A stretch of 11,389 nucleotides of DNA from an uncultured Dysgonomonas sp. (GTDB taxonomy: Bacteria > Bacteroidota > Bacteroidia > Bacteroidales > Dysgonomonadaceae). The notes beneath the pieces were generated by a model, which made no database searches, was not told the DNA's origin, and saw only the letters and a program-made list of their open reading frames with translations. The number at the start of each line of letters is the position of its first letter. Position 1 is the stretch's first letter. The stretch is from assembly GCA_937875275.1 (NCBI GenBank), contig CALNCC010000005.1, positions 1-11,389 on the forward strand, written 5' to 3'. The position numbers were made by a program, and so were the translations under genes. Of the stretch, positions 1 through 7,276 are shown in pieces.

Positions 1-372
1 CTGATTACCGATGTCGGGCAGATAACCGATACGATAGTCAATTATGCCCGACGGGCAAATCATCTTGTCATAGAAGCCAACTATGATGAAGAAATGCTGC
101 AACAAGGCAGATATCCTTATTTTCTGAAACAACGAATAACATCAGGATTGGGACACCTCAGCAATAAAAGTTCCGCCGAACTTATCGCAAATGTATACAG
201 CGATAAGATGGAGAATGTATGGCTGTGCCACCTGAGTCAAGATAACAATCATCCCGACCTTGCCTACAAGACGGTAGAGACAGCGTTGAAGGACAAAGGA
301 GTCATTGCCGGCAAGGATATCTCTTTACAGGTCTTGAGCCGCTACAAAGCTTCCGGACTGAAAGAACTATAA
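1..372 (+). CDS. MBL-fold metallo-hydrolase, YycJ/WalJ type (3' part only)
   Basis: The last 123 codons of a gene whose 5' end lies outside the window; the frame is open from base 1 to the TAA at 370-372. The fragment has the C-terminal hallmarks of the YycJ/WalJ branch of metallo-beta-lactamase-fold hydrolases. These are a TDVG metal-ligand Asp (fragment residues 3-6), an EANYDEEML segment (25-33), a YP..LKQRI segment (39-46), GHLSN with a conserved His (51-55) and a terminal CHLSQDNN segment with the last His ligand (76-83). Family members are cytoplasmic, metal-dependent, and proposed to act as nucleases or phosphodiesterases; the substrate here is unknown. The ung start lies 22 bases after the stop, so the two are probably one transcript. 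The family call is fairly secure. The exact activity is not, and the N-terminal HxHxDH motif cannot be checked. Confidence 0.82.
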   Translation: MITDVGQITDTIVNYARRANHLVIEANYDEEMLQQGRYPYFLKQRITSGLGHLSNKSSAELIANVYSDKMENVWLCHLSQDNNHPDLAYKTVETALKDKGVIAGKDISLQVLSRYKASGLKEL

Positions 373-394
373 GAACAAAATATTGCGGATGACT

Positions 395-1057
395 ATGGAT
401 GTGAAGATAGAACAAAGTTGGAAAGAACAGTTGCAGAGCGAATTTAGCAAAGACTATTTTGCACGGTTGACAGACTTTGTCAGAAACGAATATAAAACGA
501 AAAAGATATTCCCTCCGGCAAAGCTGATATTCAACGCTTTCGACCACACTCCTTTCGATAAGGTAAGGGTTGTTATTTTGGGGCAAGATCCATATCACAA
601 CGATGGGCAGGCACATGGGTTGTCCTTTTCTGTGAATGAAGGGATAAAGACCCCACCATCGTTAGTCAATATTTACAAAGAGATAAAGGACGAGTTTGGC
701 ACGCCCATTCCTTCGAGTGGCGACCTTACCCGATGGGCAAATCAAGGAGTACTACTGCTGAATGCGACACTGACGGTTGAGGCACACAAGGCTGCATCGC
801 ATCAGGGCAAAGGGTGGGAAACATTTACGGATGCCGCAATTCGCCACCTTGCCGAGAAGCGGGAAAATGTGGTTTTCATGCTTTGGGGGGCGTATGCCCA
901 GAAGAAGGCAGCATTCATCAACCCCTATAAGCACTTGATCTTAACCTCACCTCATCCATCGCCATTGTCGGCACACAGAGGTTTTCTTGGCAACGGTCAT
1001 TTCAGCAAAGCCAACGAATATTTAATCGGAAAAGGGTTAGCTCCGATAAGCTGGTAA
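395..1057 (+). CDS. ung: Uracil-DNA glycosylase, family 1
   Basis: Removes uracil from DNA as the first step of base-excision repair in the cytoplasm. With the start at 395 the protein has 220 residues, normal for family-1 Ung. Visible motifs are the water-activating loop GQDPYH (63-68, catalytic Asp65) followed by GQAHGLSFSV, the uracil-binding Asn in LLLNATLTV (about 120-128), and the His/Leu intercalation loop HPSPLSAHRGF (187-197). All key residues are present. In-frame alternatives upstream are TTG at 383 and ATG at 389. I prefer ATG 395 because MDVKIEQSW resembles the usual N-terminus of Bacteroidales Ung; ATG 389 would add only two residues. No Shine-Dalgarno sequence is seen. No separate promoter is evident in the 22-base gap after the metallo-hydrolase gene, so cotranscription is likely. 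Confidence 0.97.
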   Translation: MDVKIEQSWKEQLQSEFSKDYFARLTDFVRNEYKTKKIFPPAKLIFNAFDHTPFDKVRVVILGQDPYHNDGQAHGLSFSVNEGIKTPPSLVNIYKEIKDEFGTPIPSSGDLTRWANQGVLLLNATLTVEAHKAASHQGKGWETFTDAAIRHLAEKRENVVFMLWGAYAQKKAAFINPYKHLILTSPHPSPLSAHRGFLGNGHFSKANEYLIGKGLAPISW

Positions 1058-1140
1058 GATCCCTCATATCAAAATAAAAGGCTGAGGCAAAGTGTATTTA
1101 AGATATATGAAAATAGGCGATGCTTCATAATCTGAGAAAC

Positions 1141-1174
1141 AAAAACGAGCCGGACTCAAAAAAAGTTCGGCTCG
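1141..1174 (-). terminator. Intrinsic terminator of pnp
   Basis: Bases 1146-1155 and 1165-1174 form a 10-bp stem (one G-U in the + strand RNA, one mismatch-like G/T pairing shift in the - strand RNA) around an A/T-rich loop of nine. Reading the - strand, the GC-rich stem is followed by TTTTTGTTT, the U-tract of an intrinsic terminator. It lies 26 bases after the pnp stop. On the + strand the stem is not followed by a clean T-run, so it is a weaker candidate for stopping ung transcripts. Confidence 0.85.
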
Positions 1175-1199
1175 TCAATTATATTTACTTCGATTTCAA

Positions 1200-3350
1200 T
1201 CAATCTTCTTTTTTCACAGGTCTATCTGGTCTCGGAGGACGAGGAAGCAATACCTTGCGTGAAAGTTTCAATTTACCGGTTTTAGGATCAATATCGATTA
1301 GTTTTACTTCAATCTTATCGCCTTCCTTCAATCCCGATTTTTCCATATCTTCAATTCTTTCCCAAGATATTTCAGAGATATGCAACAAACCGTCTTTACC
1401 CGGCATAAATTCGCAGAATGCTCCGTATGGCATTACCGAGCGAACAGTCGCTTGATACACTTCTCCTACTTCTGGAACAGCAACAATGCCTTTCACCTTA
1501 GCCAATGCTGCATCAATTGAGGCTCTGTTTGTTGCAGATATTTCAACACGACCACAGCCGTCTATTTCTTCGATAGTGATTACAGCTCCTGTCTCTTCTT
1601 GTATTCCTTGTATAATTTTTCCACCTGGTCCTATTACAGCTCCGATGAAGTCTTTCGCTATCATAAGTACCTCGATACGCGGTGCATGATCTTTCAGGTC
1701 AGCTCTCGGTTCAGCTATTGTTTCAAGCACCTTGCCCATGATGTGAAGGCGTCCTTCTCTCGCTTGGTTCAATGCTGTTTCCAATATCTCGTACGATAGT
1801 CCGTCAACCTTGATATCCATTTGAGTGGCAGTGATACCGTCTTTTGTTCCACATACCTTAAAGTCCATATCTCCCAAGTGGTCTTCATCTCCCAAGATGT
1901 CGGAAAGAACTGCAAAGTTTGTTCCTTTCTTCTCAGAGATAAGCCCCATGGCGATACCTGTTACCGGTTTTTTGATTTGTACCCCTGCATCCATAAGAGC
2001 AAGAGTTCCGGCACATACAGTTGCCATCGAAGACGAACCGTTCGATTCAAGAATATCTGAAACCACACGTACTACATATGGGTAGTTTTCCGGCAACATC
2101 GGTTTCAATGCACGATGTGCCAAGTTTCCATGACCTATCTCGCGACGGCTGATACCACGAGCCGGTCTTGCATCTCCTGTCGAAAATGGAGGGAAGTTGT
2201 AGTGTAACAAGAAACGTTCCTTTCCGTTGTTAAGTACATCATCGATGATTTTCTCATCCAATTTTGTACCCAAAGTAACTGTTGTCAACGATTGAGTTTC
2301 TCCACGAGTGAAGATTGCCGAACCATGTGCTCCCGGCAAATAGTCGATTTCGCTCCAGATAGGACGAATCTCAGTAGTCTTACGACCATCGAGACGCTTG
2401 CCTTCGTCAAGGATTGAACGGCGCATCGCTTCTTTTTCTACATCGTGGTAGTAGCGACCGATAAGCGATCCTTTTTCAGCAAGCTCTTCCTCTGTTAGTT
2501 GAGCTTTATATTCTTCTACGATTGCAGCAAAGTTGTCGCTACGTTCGTGTTTGTTTGTATTGCAAGATGTTGCCACAGCATATGCTTTGTCGTAGCATTT
2601 TGCCCAAATATCTTTTTTCAGATCTTCGTCGTTAACCTCGTGGCAATATTCTCTTTTTACAGTTTTGCCACATTCTTCCATCAATTCAATCTGTGCCTGA
2701 CACTGAACTTTGATAGCTTCGTGCGCAACCTTGATAGCTTCGAGCATTTCTGCTTCCGAAACTTCTTTCATCTCTCCCTCAACCATCATGATGTTGTCCA
2801 TTGTTGCTCCCACAACGATGTCCATATCTGCCTGTGCAAGTTGGCTGAATGTCGGGTTTATAATAAATTGTCCATCAACACGTGCTACACGAACTTCCGA
2901 GATAGGTCCATTAAACGGTATGTCTGATACAGACAATGCAGCAGATGCTGCCAAGCCTGCTAATGCATCAGGAATATCCTCCCCGTCAGCAGAAAACAGA
3001 GTTAGTGTAACAAACACATCTGCGTGATAATCGTCCGGAAATAAAGGACGAAGTGCACGGTCGACAAGACGGCAAGTCAATATCTCGTAATCAGATGGAC
3101 GAGCTTCTCTCTTTTGGAATCCACCGGGGAAACGTCCATTTGCAGAGAATTTCTCTTTATACTCTACCTGTAAAGGCATAAAATCAACATCCGGTTTTGC
3201 ATCTTTTGCGGCACACACAGCGGCAAGAATCATGGTGTTGTTCATTCTCAACATCACAGCTCCATCTGCTTGTTTCGCCAATTTACCGGTCTCAAGAGTG
3301 ATAGTCCTTCCATCACCCAACGCGATACTCTTTGTAATCGGTTTAATCAT
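1200..3350 (-). CDS. pnp: Polyribonucleotide nucleotidyltransferase (PNPase)
   Basis: A 3'-to-5' phosphorolytic exoribonuclease that degrades RNA with phosphate, releasing nucleoside diphosphates; known as a trimer and a main mRNA-turnover enzyme. The 716-residue length is typical. Domain order: first RNase PH domain (about 10-145, with the FSANGRFPGGF segment at 68-78), an all-helical linker (about 240-315), second RNase PH domain (about 325-545), KH domain with VIGPGGK (572-578), and an S1 domain (about 627-700, PYGAFCEFMPGKDGLLHIS). Catalytic-site residues are intact: the Ser triplet at 439-441 and LGDEDHLGDMDFK, corresponding to the E. coli D486/D492/K494 triad (here D490, D496, K498). 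The C-terminal tail after S1 is short, basic and Pro-rich. ATG 3350 gives the normal N-terminus. The gene stands alone on the - strand, divergent from tamL and convergent with ung. Confidence 0.99.
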   Translation of the reverse strand: MIKPITKSIALGDGRTITLETGKLAKQADGAVMLRMNNTMILAAVCAAKDAKPDVDFMPLQVEYKEKFSANGRFPGGFQKREARPSDYEILTCRLVDRALRPLFPDDYHADVFVTLTLFSADGEDIPDALAGLAASAALSVSDIPFNGPISEVRVARVDGQFIINPTFSQLAQADMDIVVGATMDNIMMVEGEMKEVSEAEMLEAIKVAHEAIKVQCQAQIELMEECGKTVKREYCHEVNDEDLKKDIWAKCYDKAYAVATSCNTNKHERSDNFAAIVEEYKAQLTEEELAEKGSLIGRYYHDVEKEAMRRSILDEGKRLDGRKTTEIRPIWSEIDYLPGAHGSAIFTRGETQSLTTVTLGTKLDEKIIDDVLNNGKERFLLHYNFPPFSTGDARPARGISRREIGHGNLAHRALKPMLPENYPYVVRVVSDILESNGSSSMATVCAGTLALMDAGVQIKKPVTGIAMGLISEKKGTNFAVLSDILGDEDHLGDMDFKVCGTKDGITATQMDIKVDGLSYEILETALNQAREGRLHIMGKVLETIAEPRADLKDHAPRIEVLMIAKDFIGAVIGPGGKIIQGIQEETGAVITIEEIDGCGRVEISATNRASIDAALAKVKGIVAVPEVGEVYQATVRSVMPYGAFCEFMPGKDGLLHISEISWERIEDMEKSGLKEGDKIEVKLIDIDPKTGKLKLSRKVLLPRPPRPDRPVKKED

Positions 3351-3380
3351 AATACATTTATCTACTTTAATTTTCGTGCA

Positions 3381-3388
3381 TAAAGGTA
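3381..3388 (-). promoter_or_regulatory. Possible -7 element of a pnp promoter
   Basis: On the - strand these bases read TACCTTTA, seven of eight positions of the Bacteroidetes -7 consensus TAnnTTTG, ending 31 bases before the pnp ATG. The expected TTTG about 19 bases upstream is not present (AATT there), so this is only a moderate candidate. Two further TATCTTTA matches lie on the - strand at about 3565-3580 and could give a longer leader. Confidence 0.4.
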
Positions 3389-3689
3389 AGTAAAGTTTTT
3401 GGAATATAATTTATTTAGCGGAGAGGCGATTGAATAGACAAGAGTAATTTTTTGTGCAGCGAGTGTCTGTCTAATATTAATTGCTTTAGAACTAAGTAAT
3501 TACGCATCGCTCATCTTCGCGAATAAAGTTGCAATCGATTGATAATAAAGATAGTATCCTCGCCGTAAAGATAAAGATATAAATTTCTTATAATACCTTG
3601 TCTTGAACACATTTGCCTTTTCAAAATCAGAAAAATAGTGCTTATTATGTGTGTCGAATACTTTTTTATTGATAGAGCGAAATTATTCC

Positions 3690-3720
3690 TTTCACTAAAG
3701 AGATAACATTCATATATTTG
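3690..3720 (+). promoter_or_regulatory. tamL promoter, Bacteroidetes type
   Basis: TATATTTG at 3713-3720 matches the -7 consensus TAnnTTTG exactly. TTTC at 3690-3693 matches three of four bases of the -33 TTTG, and the spacer is the ideal 19 bases. The tamL ATG is 24 bases downstream, giving a short leader. No Shine-Dalgarno sequence is seen before the ATG, as usual in this phylum. Confidence 0.75.
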
Positions 3721-3744
3721 CATTGCGATTAAAGCCTCTCTTAT

Positions 3745-6051
3745 ATGAAAATAAGACACCTCAGATATTTTATTATTGCAATCTGCCTTATTGCAACGGG
3801 ATGTAGTACAACGAAAAACATTCCGGAGGGAAGCTATTTGCTCGATAATATTGAAATACAAACAGACAACAATGTGAGGACAAGTACCGAACTGATTTCG
3901 TTTATCAGGCAACAACCCAATTCGAGCTTGCCAATATTGGGAAAGGTGCGACTGAAAACATATAATCTTGCGGGAAGCGATTCGTCTTGGGTAAACCGTA
4001 CAATGCGAAATTTGGGAGAAACTCCGGTTTTGTTCAACCCTTCATCGGCAATTTTTTCTGCTAACCAATTGAAAAAAGAATTAGTTAATCTTGGTTACCA
4101 TCAGGCCGAAGTAGACACTGTGATGAGAGTGAAGAGGAACAAAGTCTCACTCGACTATAACATCAAAACCGGAAAGCCCTATATCGTTCGCAACTATACG
4201 TACGCTGCTGCTGATACCGCAATAGCGCGAATAATGACCCGTGTACCTCTCCCTCCGATGATCAAAAGCGGAGACCGTTTCGACATGAATCTGCTGGAAG
4301 ATGAACGTGCGAGAATAGGAAATACAATAATGAGAAATGCAGGATATTATACTTTCTCCAAAGAATTTGTATTCTTCCGAGCCGATACGACAGACATAGA
4401 TCATCAGGTCGATCTCTATATGGATATACATATGCCGAAAGACAGTACGTCGTATCCTCGCTACAAGATTAATAATGTAACAGTCCTTTCGGGCGTATAC
4501 AATATGAACAATCGTCCCGATTCTGTGCGTCGCCGTATGGCATTAGATACGGTTCAATACAGAAACATGACGATAATAAGGGGCAAAAATAAATTCCTAC
4601 GCAATTCTACTATTGCCCGCAATACTCTTATTCGCAAAGGGCAAAATTATAGCGACCTGGCATTCTCTCGCACTTATGAAGCATTTAGCAGTATAGGGGC
4701 GATACAACAAGCGAATATATCTTTCGAGCCCGAACCATCAGACAGCTTGCGATTGATGAATGCGACCATAATGCTGCTGCCGGCAAATACACACTGGTTT
4801 CAGGCAAATCTGGATGGGACCAACTCGGCCGGAGATATCGGTATAGCTCCATCGGTTTCGTACAAGCATCAAAATCTTTTTAATGGCGGGGAGGTGTGGA
4901 ATATCACGTTGAAGGGAGCATATGAGTTCATCATGGGAGACAATAGCAACAGCAGTATGTTGAGCCAAAACTTCTATGAATATGGTGCAGAGACGGGGAT
5001 CACATTTCCACAGTTCTTATTCCCTTGGATAAAGAAAGAATGGCGCGAGCAACCATCGGCAGCGACCAAAATAAGTGTCGGATTGACAAACCAGAATCGC
5101 CCAGAGTATCAACGTCAGTTTTTCAACGCATCCATCAACTACAATTGGGTGTCGCGTTCGAGAAGATATGCCCATAGCCTCGACTTCATTGACGTCAACT
5201 ATGTGCGTATGCCTTGGGCTTCGGAAGAGTTTAAGGAAGAATATCTCGACGAGGAGAAAAATCCGTTGCTAAGTGCCAGTTATAAGAATCAGCTGATAAC
5301 CCGCACAGGATACAGCATTTCTATATCTAATAAGCGCAATCTGTCTTCACGCAATCCGCACACATACCTCATCAAAGGGTCGTTCGAAGTTGCCGGAGCA
5401 GTTCCCCGACTGATATCCACCATAAACGACACAAAACCGAATGATAGCGGATCTAAAGAATTTATGGGTGTTGCCTATGCCGAATATCTGAAAACGACAG
5501 GAGCTTATACACGCACGTTCAACAACAGCACAAAACATTCATTAGCCTATCATTTCGAGTTCGGGTTTGCCTATCCTTATGGCAACTCTAAGGTGCTACC
5601 GTTCGAAAGACGATTTTTCGGAGGGGGAGCCAACGGAGTGAGAGGTTGGAGCACACGCTCGCTCGGCCCGGGAGCATACAGACCATCGGCAGGCGAAGGA
5701 GCTAACTTTGTGAATCAAACGGGAGACATAAAGTTCGGTGCAAGCATCGAGAGTCGGCACAAAATTAGTGAAATGATAGAGATCGCAGGATTTGTCGATC
5801 CCGGTGATGTGTGGACAATACACAACTACGAGAATCAGAGTGGAGGGCAATTCAAGATTAATGATTTCTACAAAGAAATAGGAATTGCTTATGGTTTGGG
5901 GCTACGATTCGATCTTGGATTCCTACTCCTCCGGCTCGATACAGGAGCACAAGCGTATGATCCCAGCCAAAAAATGTCGGAACGTATAGTTATCCACAAA
6001 CCCGCATTCTCGCGTATGGCTTGGCACTTCGGTATCGGATATCCGTTCTAA
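3745..6051 (+). CDS. tamL: Omp85-family outer-membrane lipoprotein, TamL type
   Basis: A 768-residue BamA/TamA-superfamily protein. The N-terminus is a lipoprotein signal (hydrophobic stretch 8-18, lipobox ATGC with Cys20), which is the feature separating Bacteroidetes TamL from TamA or BamA. Residues about 30-340 form the periplasmic part expected to hold POTRA domains; 350-768 form the 16-strand barrel. The Omp85 loop-6 signature is seen as FGGGANGVRGW (625-635), followed by FVDPGDVW (683-690) and GLGLRFDLG (717-725). The chain ends in Phe768, as expected for the last barrel strand. Known role of the family: with the inner-membrane-anchored TamB it helps assemble or supply the outer membrane. 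No tamB lies in this window. The gene has its own promoter, and the hydroxyacid dehydrogenase follows after 25 bases. A plain 'BamA/TamA family protein' is the safe alternative name. Confidence 0.9.
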   Translation: MKIRHLRYFIIAICLIATGCSTTKNIPEGSYLLDNIEIQTDNNVRTSTELISFIRQQPNSSLPILGKVRLKTYNLAGSDSSWVNRTMRNLGETPVLFNPSSAIFSANQLKKELVNLGYHQAEVDTVMRVKRNKVSLDYNIKTGKPYIVRNYTYAAADTAIARIMTRVPLPPMIKSGDRFDMNLLEDERARIGNTIMRNAGYYTFSKEFVFFRADTTDIDHQVDLYMDIHMPKDSTSYPRYKINNVTVLSGVYNMNNRPDSVRRRMALDTVQYRNMTIIRGKNKFLRNSTIARNTLIRKGQNYSDLAFSRTYEAFSSIGAIQQANISFEPEPSDSLRLMNATIMLLPANTHWFQANLDGTNSAGDIGIAPSVSYKHQNLFNGGEVWNITLKGAYEFIMGDNSNSSMLSQNFYEYGAETGITFPQFLFPWIKKEWREQPSAATKISVGLTNQNRPEYQRQFFNASINYNWVSRSRRYAHSLDFIDVNYVRMPWASEEFKEEYLDEEKNPLLSASYKNQLITRTGYSISISNKRNLSSRNPHTYLIKGSFEVAGAVPRLISTINDTKPNDSGSKEFMGVAYAEYLKTTGAYTRTFNNSTKHSLAYHFEFGFAYPYGNSKVLPFERRFFGGGANGVRGWSTRSLGPGAYRPSAGEGANFVNQTGDIKFGASIESRHKISEMIEIAGFVDPGDVWTIHNYENQSGGQFKINDFYKEIGIAYGLGLRFDLGFLLLRLDTGAQAYDPSQKMSERIVIHKPAFSRMAWHFGIGYPF

Positions 6052-6076
6052 AACAATTGATTGAGAAAACGCCACT

Positions 6077-7030
6077 ATGAGAAAGAAAATATTGATGGGG
6101 CATAATTTTGCCAGGGAAGGTTTTTCCGAATTGAGTGATGAATTTGAGATGATCTATCCCGATGATCGACTGTTCAGAAGGGACGATGTGCTCAATCTTA
6201 TCCGCGATGCAGATGTTCTTGTTCCCAATTTTTCGTTCAGAACGGATAAAGAAATTATTGATGCCGGCAAAAAGCTGAAACTCATCAGCAATTTCGGAGT
6301 AGGGTATGACAATATAGATGTAGCCTATGCCGCACAACAGGGCATTGTGGTTACCAATACGCCACAGTCAGTATTGGAGCCTACAGCCGAATTGTGTTTT
6401 GCAATCATGATGGCGACGGCACGGCGGATTGGCTATTACAATACAAAACTGCATAACGACGAACGTGTCGACTGGGATCTGTTTGGTGATCTCGGAGTGC
6501 CGCTATACGGACAAACGCTCGGCATATATGGTATGGGGCGTATAGGGCAAGCTGTGGCACGGCGAGCCGTAGCATCGGGCATGAAGATAATCTACTGCAA
6601 TCGCAAACCCTTAGCAGAAAAGATAGAACGGCAATACAATGCCCGCTATGTTGATTTCGACACTCTATTGGCTGAGGCGGACATATTATCTTTGCATGCT
6701 CCGTCTACTGCTGAGACGTTTCACTTGATGGGCGAGCAAGAATTTAAGAAGATGAAACCATCTGCTATTTTCATCAATACCGCACGAGGTGCATTGGTGG
6801 ACGAGCAAGCTTTGATAGCTGCACTTGAAAACAAAGAGATATTTGCTGCCGGACTCGATGTTTATGAACACGAACCGAAGATACCTGATGCCCTGCGAAG
6901 ATTAGAAAATGTGGTTCTCTCTCCACATGCCGGAACGAAAACCTATGCCGGTCGCATAGAGATGGAACGCGAAGTAGCAAAAAACATCATCAACTTCTTC
7001 AATGGCGGGCAGGTAGATCGAGTGAATTGA
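6077..7030 (+). CDS. D-2-hydroxyacid dehydrogenase (NAD-dependent, PGDH-like)
   Basis: A 317-residue member of the D-isomer-specific 2-hydroxyacid dehydrogenase family, which interconverts 2-hydroxy acids and 2-keto acids with NAD(P)H. Visible elements are the substrate loop FGVGYDNIDV (73-82), the Rossmann motif GIYGMGRIG (149-157), the catalytic Arg237 in NTARGALVDE, catalytic Glu266 in YEHEP, and catalytic His284 in SPHAGTKT. Spacing of Arg, Glu and His fits the SerA-type active site. Length is that of short enzymes without the C-terminal ACT regulatory domain of full SerA, so glyoxylate/hydroxypyruvate reductase, short 3-phosphoglycerate dehydrogenase or another reductase are all possible; the substrate cannot be read from the sequence. 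It starts 25 bases after tamL with no promoter of its own visible, so it is probably read from the tamL promoter. No convincing terminator follows. Confidence 0.9.
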   Translation: MRKKILMGHNFAREGFSELSDEFEMIYPDDRLFRRDDVLNLIRDADVLVPNFSFRTDKEIIDAGKKLKLISNFGVGYDNIDVAYAAQQGIVVTNTPQSVLEPTAELCFAIMMATARRIGYYNTKLHNDERVDWDLFGDLGVPLYGQTLGIYGMGRIGQAVARRAVASGMKIIYCNRKPLAEKIERQYNARYVDFDTLLAEADILSLHAPSTAETFHLMGEQEFKKMKPSAIFINTARGALVDEQALIAALENKEIFAAGLDVYEHEPKIPDALRRLENVVLSPHAGTKTYAGRIEMEREVAKNIINFFNGGQVDRVN

Positions 7031-7162
7031 AAGCATGATATTTGATACGATAAATTAAGACCGATAAATATTATCTATGTCGAATAGGACGCGACCATCG
7101 TTTCATGCAACAGCCTTTTTTTTATATAAAAAGATGATTCTCAGATACAGTTCAATATTCCG

Positions 7163-7178
7163 TATGTTATTTAACATA
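7163..7178. promoter_or_regulatory. 16-base palindrome upstream of pflB (possible operator)
   Basis: Perfect inverted repeat TATGTTA-TT-TAACATA. Its core, ATGTT-N4-AACAT, has the 5-4-5 geometry of Crp/Fnr-family sites, although the half-site is not the E. coli FNR TTGAT. It is centred about 83 bases upstream of the likely pflB transcription start, a reasonable place for an activator. The spacing is too short for a canonical Rex site. The binding protein is unknown, and AT-rich DNA produces some palindromes by chance. Confidence 0.45.
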
Positions 7179-7216
7179 TAAAATAGTCGAATAAGTGTAT
7201 TAAGACTTCGGGATAA

Positions 7217-7247
7217 TTTGATATGTCTACCCTCTTATGTATCTTTG
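7217..7247 (+). promoter_or_regulatory. pflB promoter, full Bacteroidetes consensus
   Basis: TTTG at 7217-7220, a spacer of exactly 19 bases, then TATCTTTG at 7240-7247: a complete match to TTTG-N19-TAnnTTTG. Transcription should begin around 7253-7256, leaving a leader of some 20-25 bases before the pflB ATG at 7277. This placement also shows that the in-frame ATG at 7223, which falls in the promoter spacer, cannot be the start used from this promoter. Confidence 0.88.
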
Positions 7248-7276
7248 CGAGAAATTTAAATTCAAATATTTCTGGA

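Larger units (their letters stand above)
3351..3744. other. Divergent intergenic region pnp/tamL (394 bases)
   Basis: A long AT-rich gap between the divergent pnp and tamL genes. It holds the candidate promoters of both. It also holds a 9-bp AT-rich hairpin with one G-T pair (arms 3478-3486 and 3494-3502, seven-base loop) and the 10-base perfect palindrome CAATCGATTG (3532-3541). The hairpin is not followed by a T-run on either strand, so it is not a terminator. I found no tRNA-like cloverleaf and no convincing small gene. One - strand open frame from 3511 to 3915 crosses the region but looks spurious, since it runs into tamL and has no family resemblance. Confidence 0.7.

Noticed and set aside
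383..394. TTG 383 or ATG 389 as the ung start
   Set aside because: Both add only a few residues; the N-terminus from ATG 395 fits the family best. ATG 389 cannot be fully excluded.
1062..1087. CCTCA/TGAGG hairpin after ung as a terminator
   Set aside because: Only a 5-bp stem with a 16-base loop and no following T-run.
2499..2927. A 142-codon + strand open frame inside pnp
   Set aside because: Antisense shadow of the well-supported pnp coding frame, with an unnatural Phe/Cys/His-rich composition.
3511..3915. A 134-codon open frame on the - strand in the pnp/tamL gap
   Set aside because: It overlaps the tamL signal-peptide region, would sit across the tamL promoter, has low-complexity composition and resembles no family I know; most likely spurious.
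7115..7133. CTTTTT...AAAAAG hairpin with a T8 run after the dehydrogenase gene, as a terminator
   Set aside because: The stem is almost purely A-T and the T-run lies within it rather than after it; no stable GC-containing stem precedes the Ts.
7163..7178. Rex (NADH-sensing) operator upstream of pflB
   Set aside because: Rex sites have GTT and AAC separated by about eight bases; here the separation is four, so the palindrome does not match Rex.
3652..7195. The 8-9-mer (t)gtcgaata occurring at 3652-3660, 7078-7086 and about 7188-7195 in intergenic DNA
   Set aside because: Short, irregularly spaced and not palindromic; chance is a sufficient explanation.
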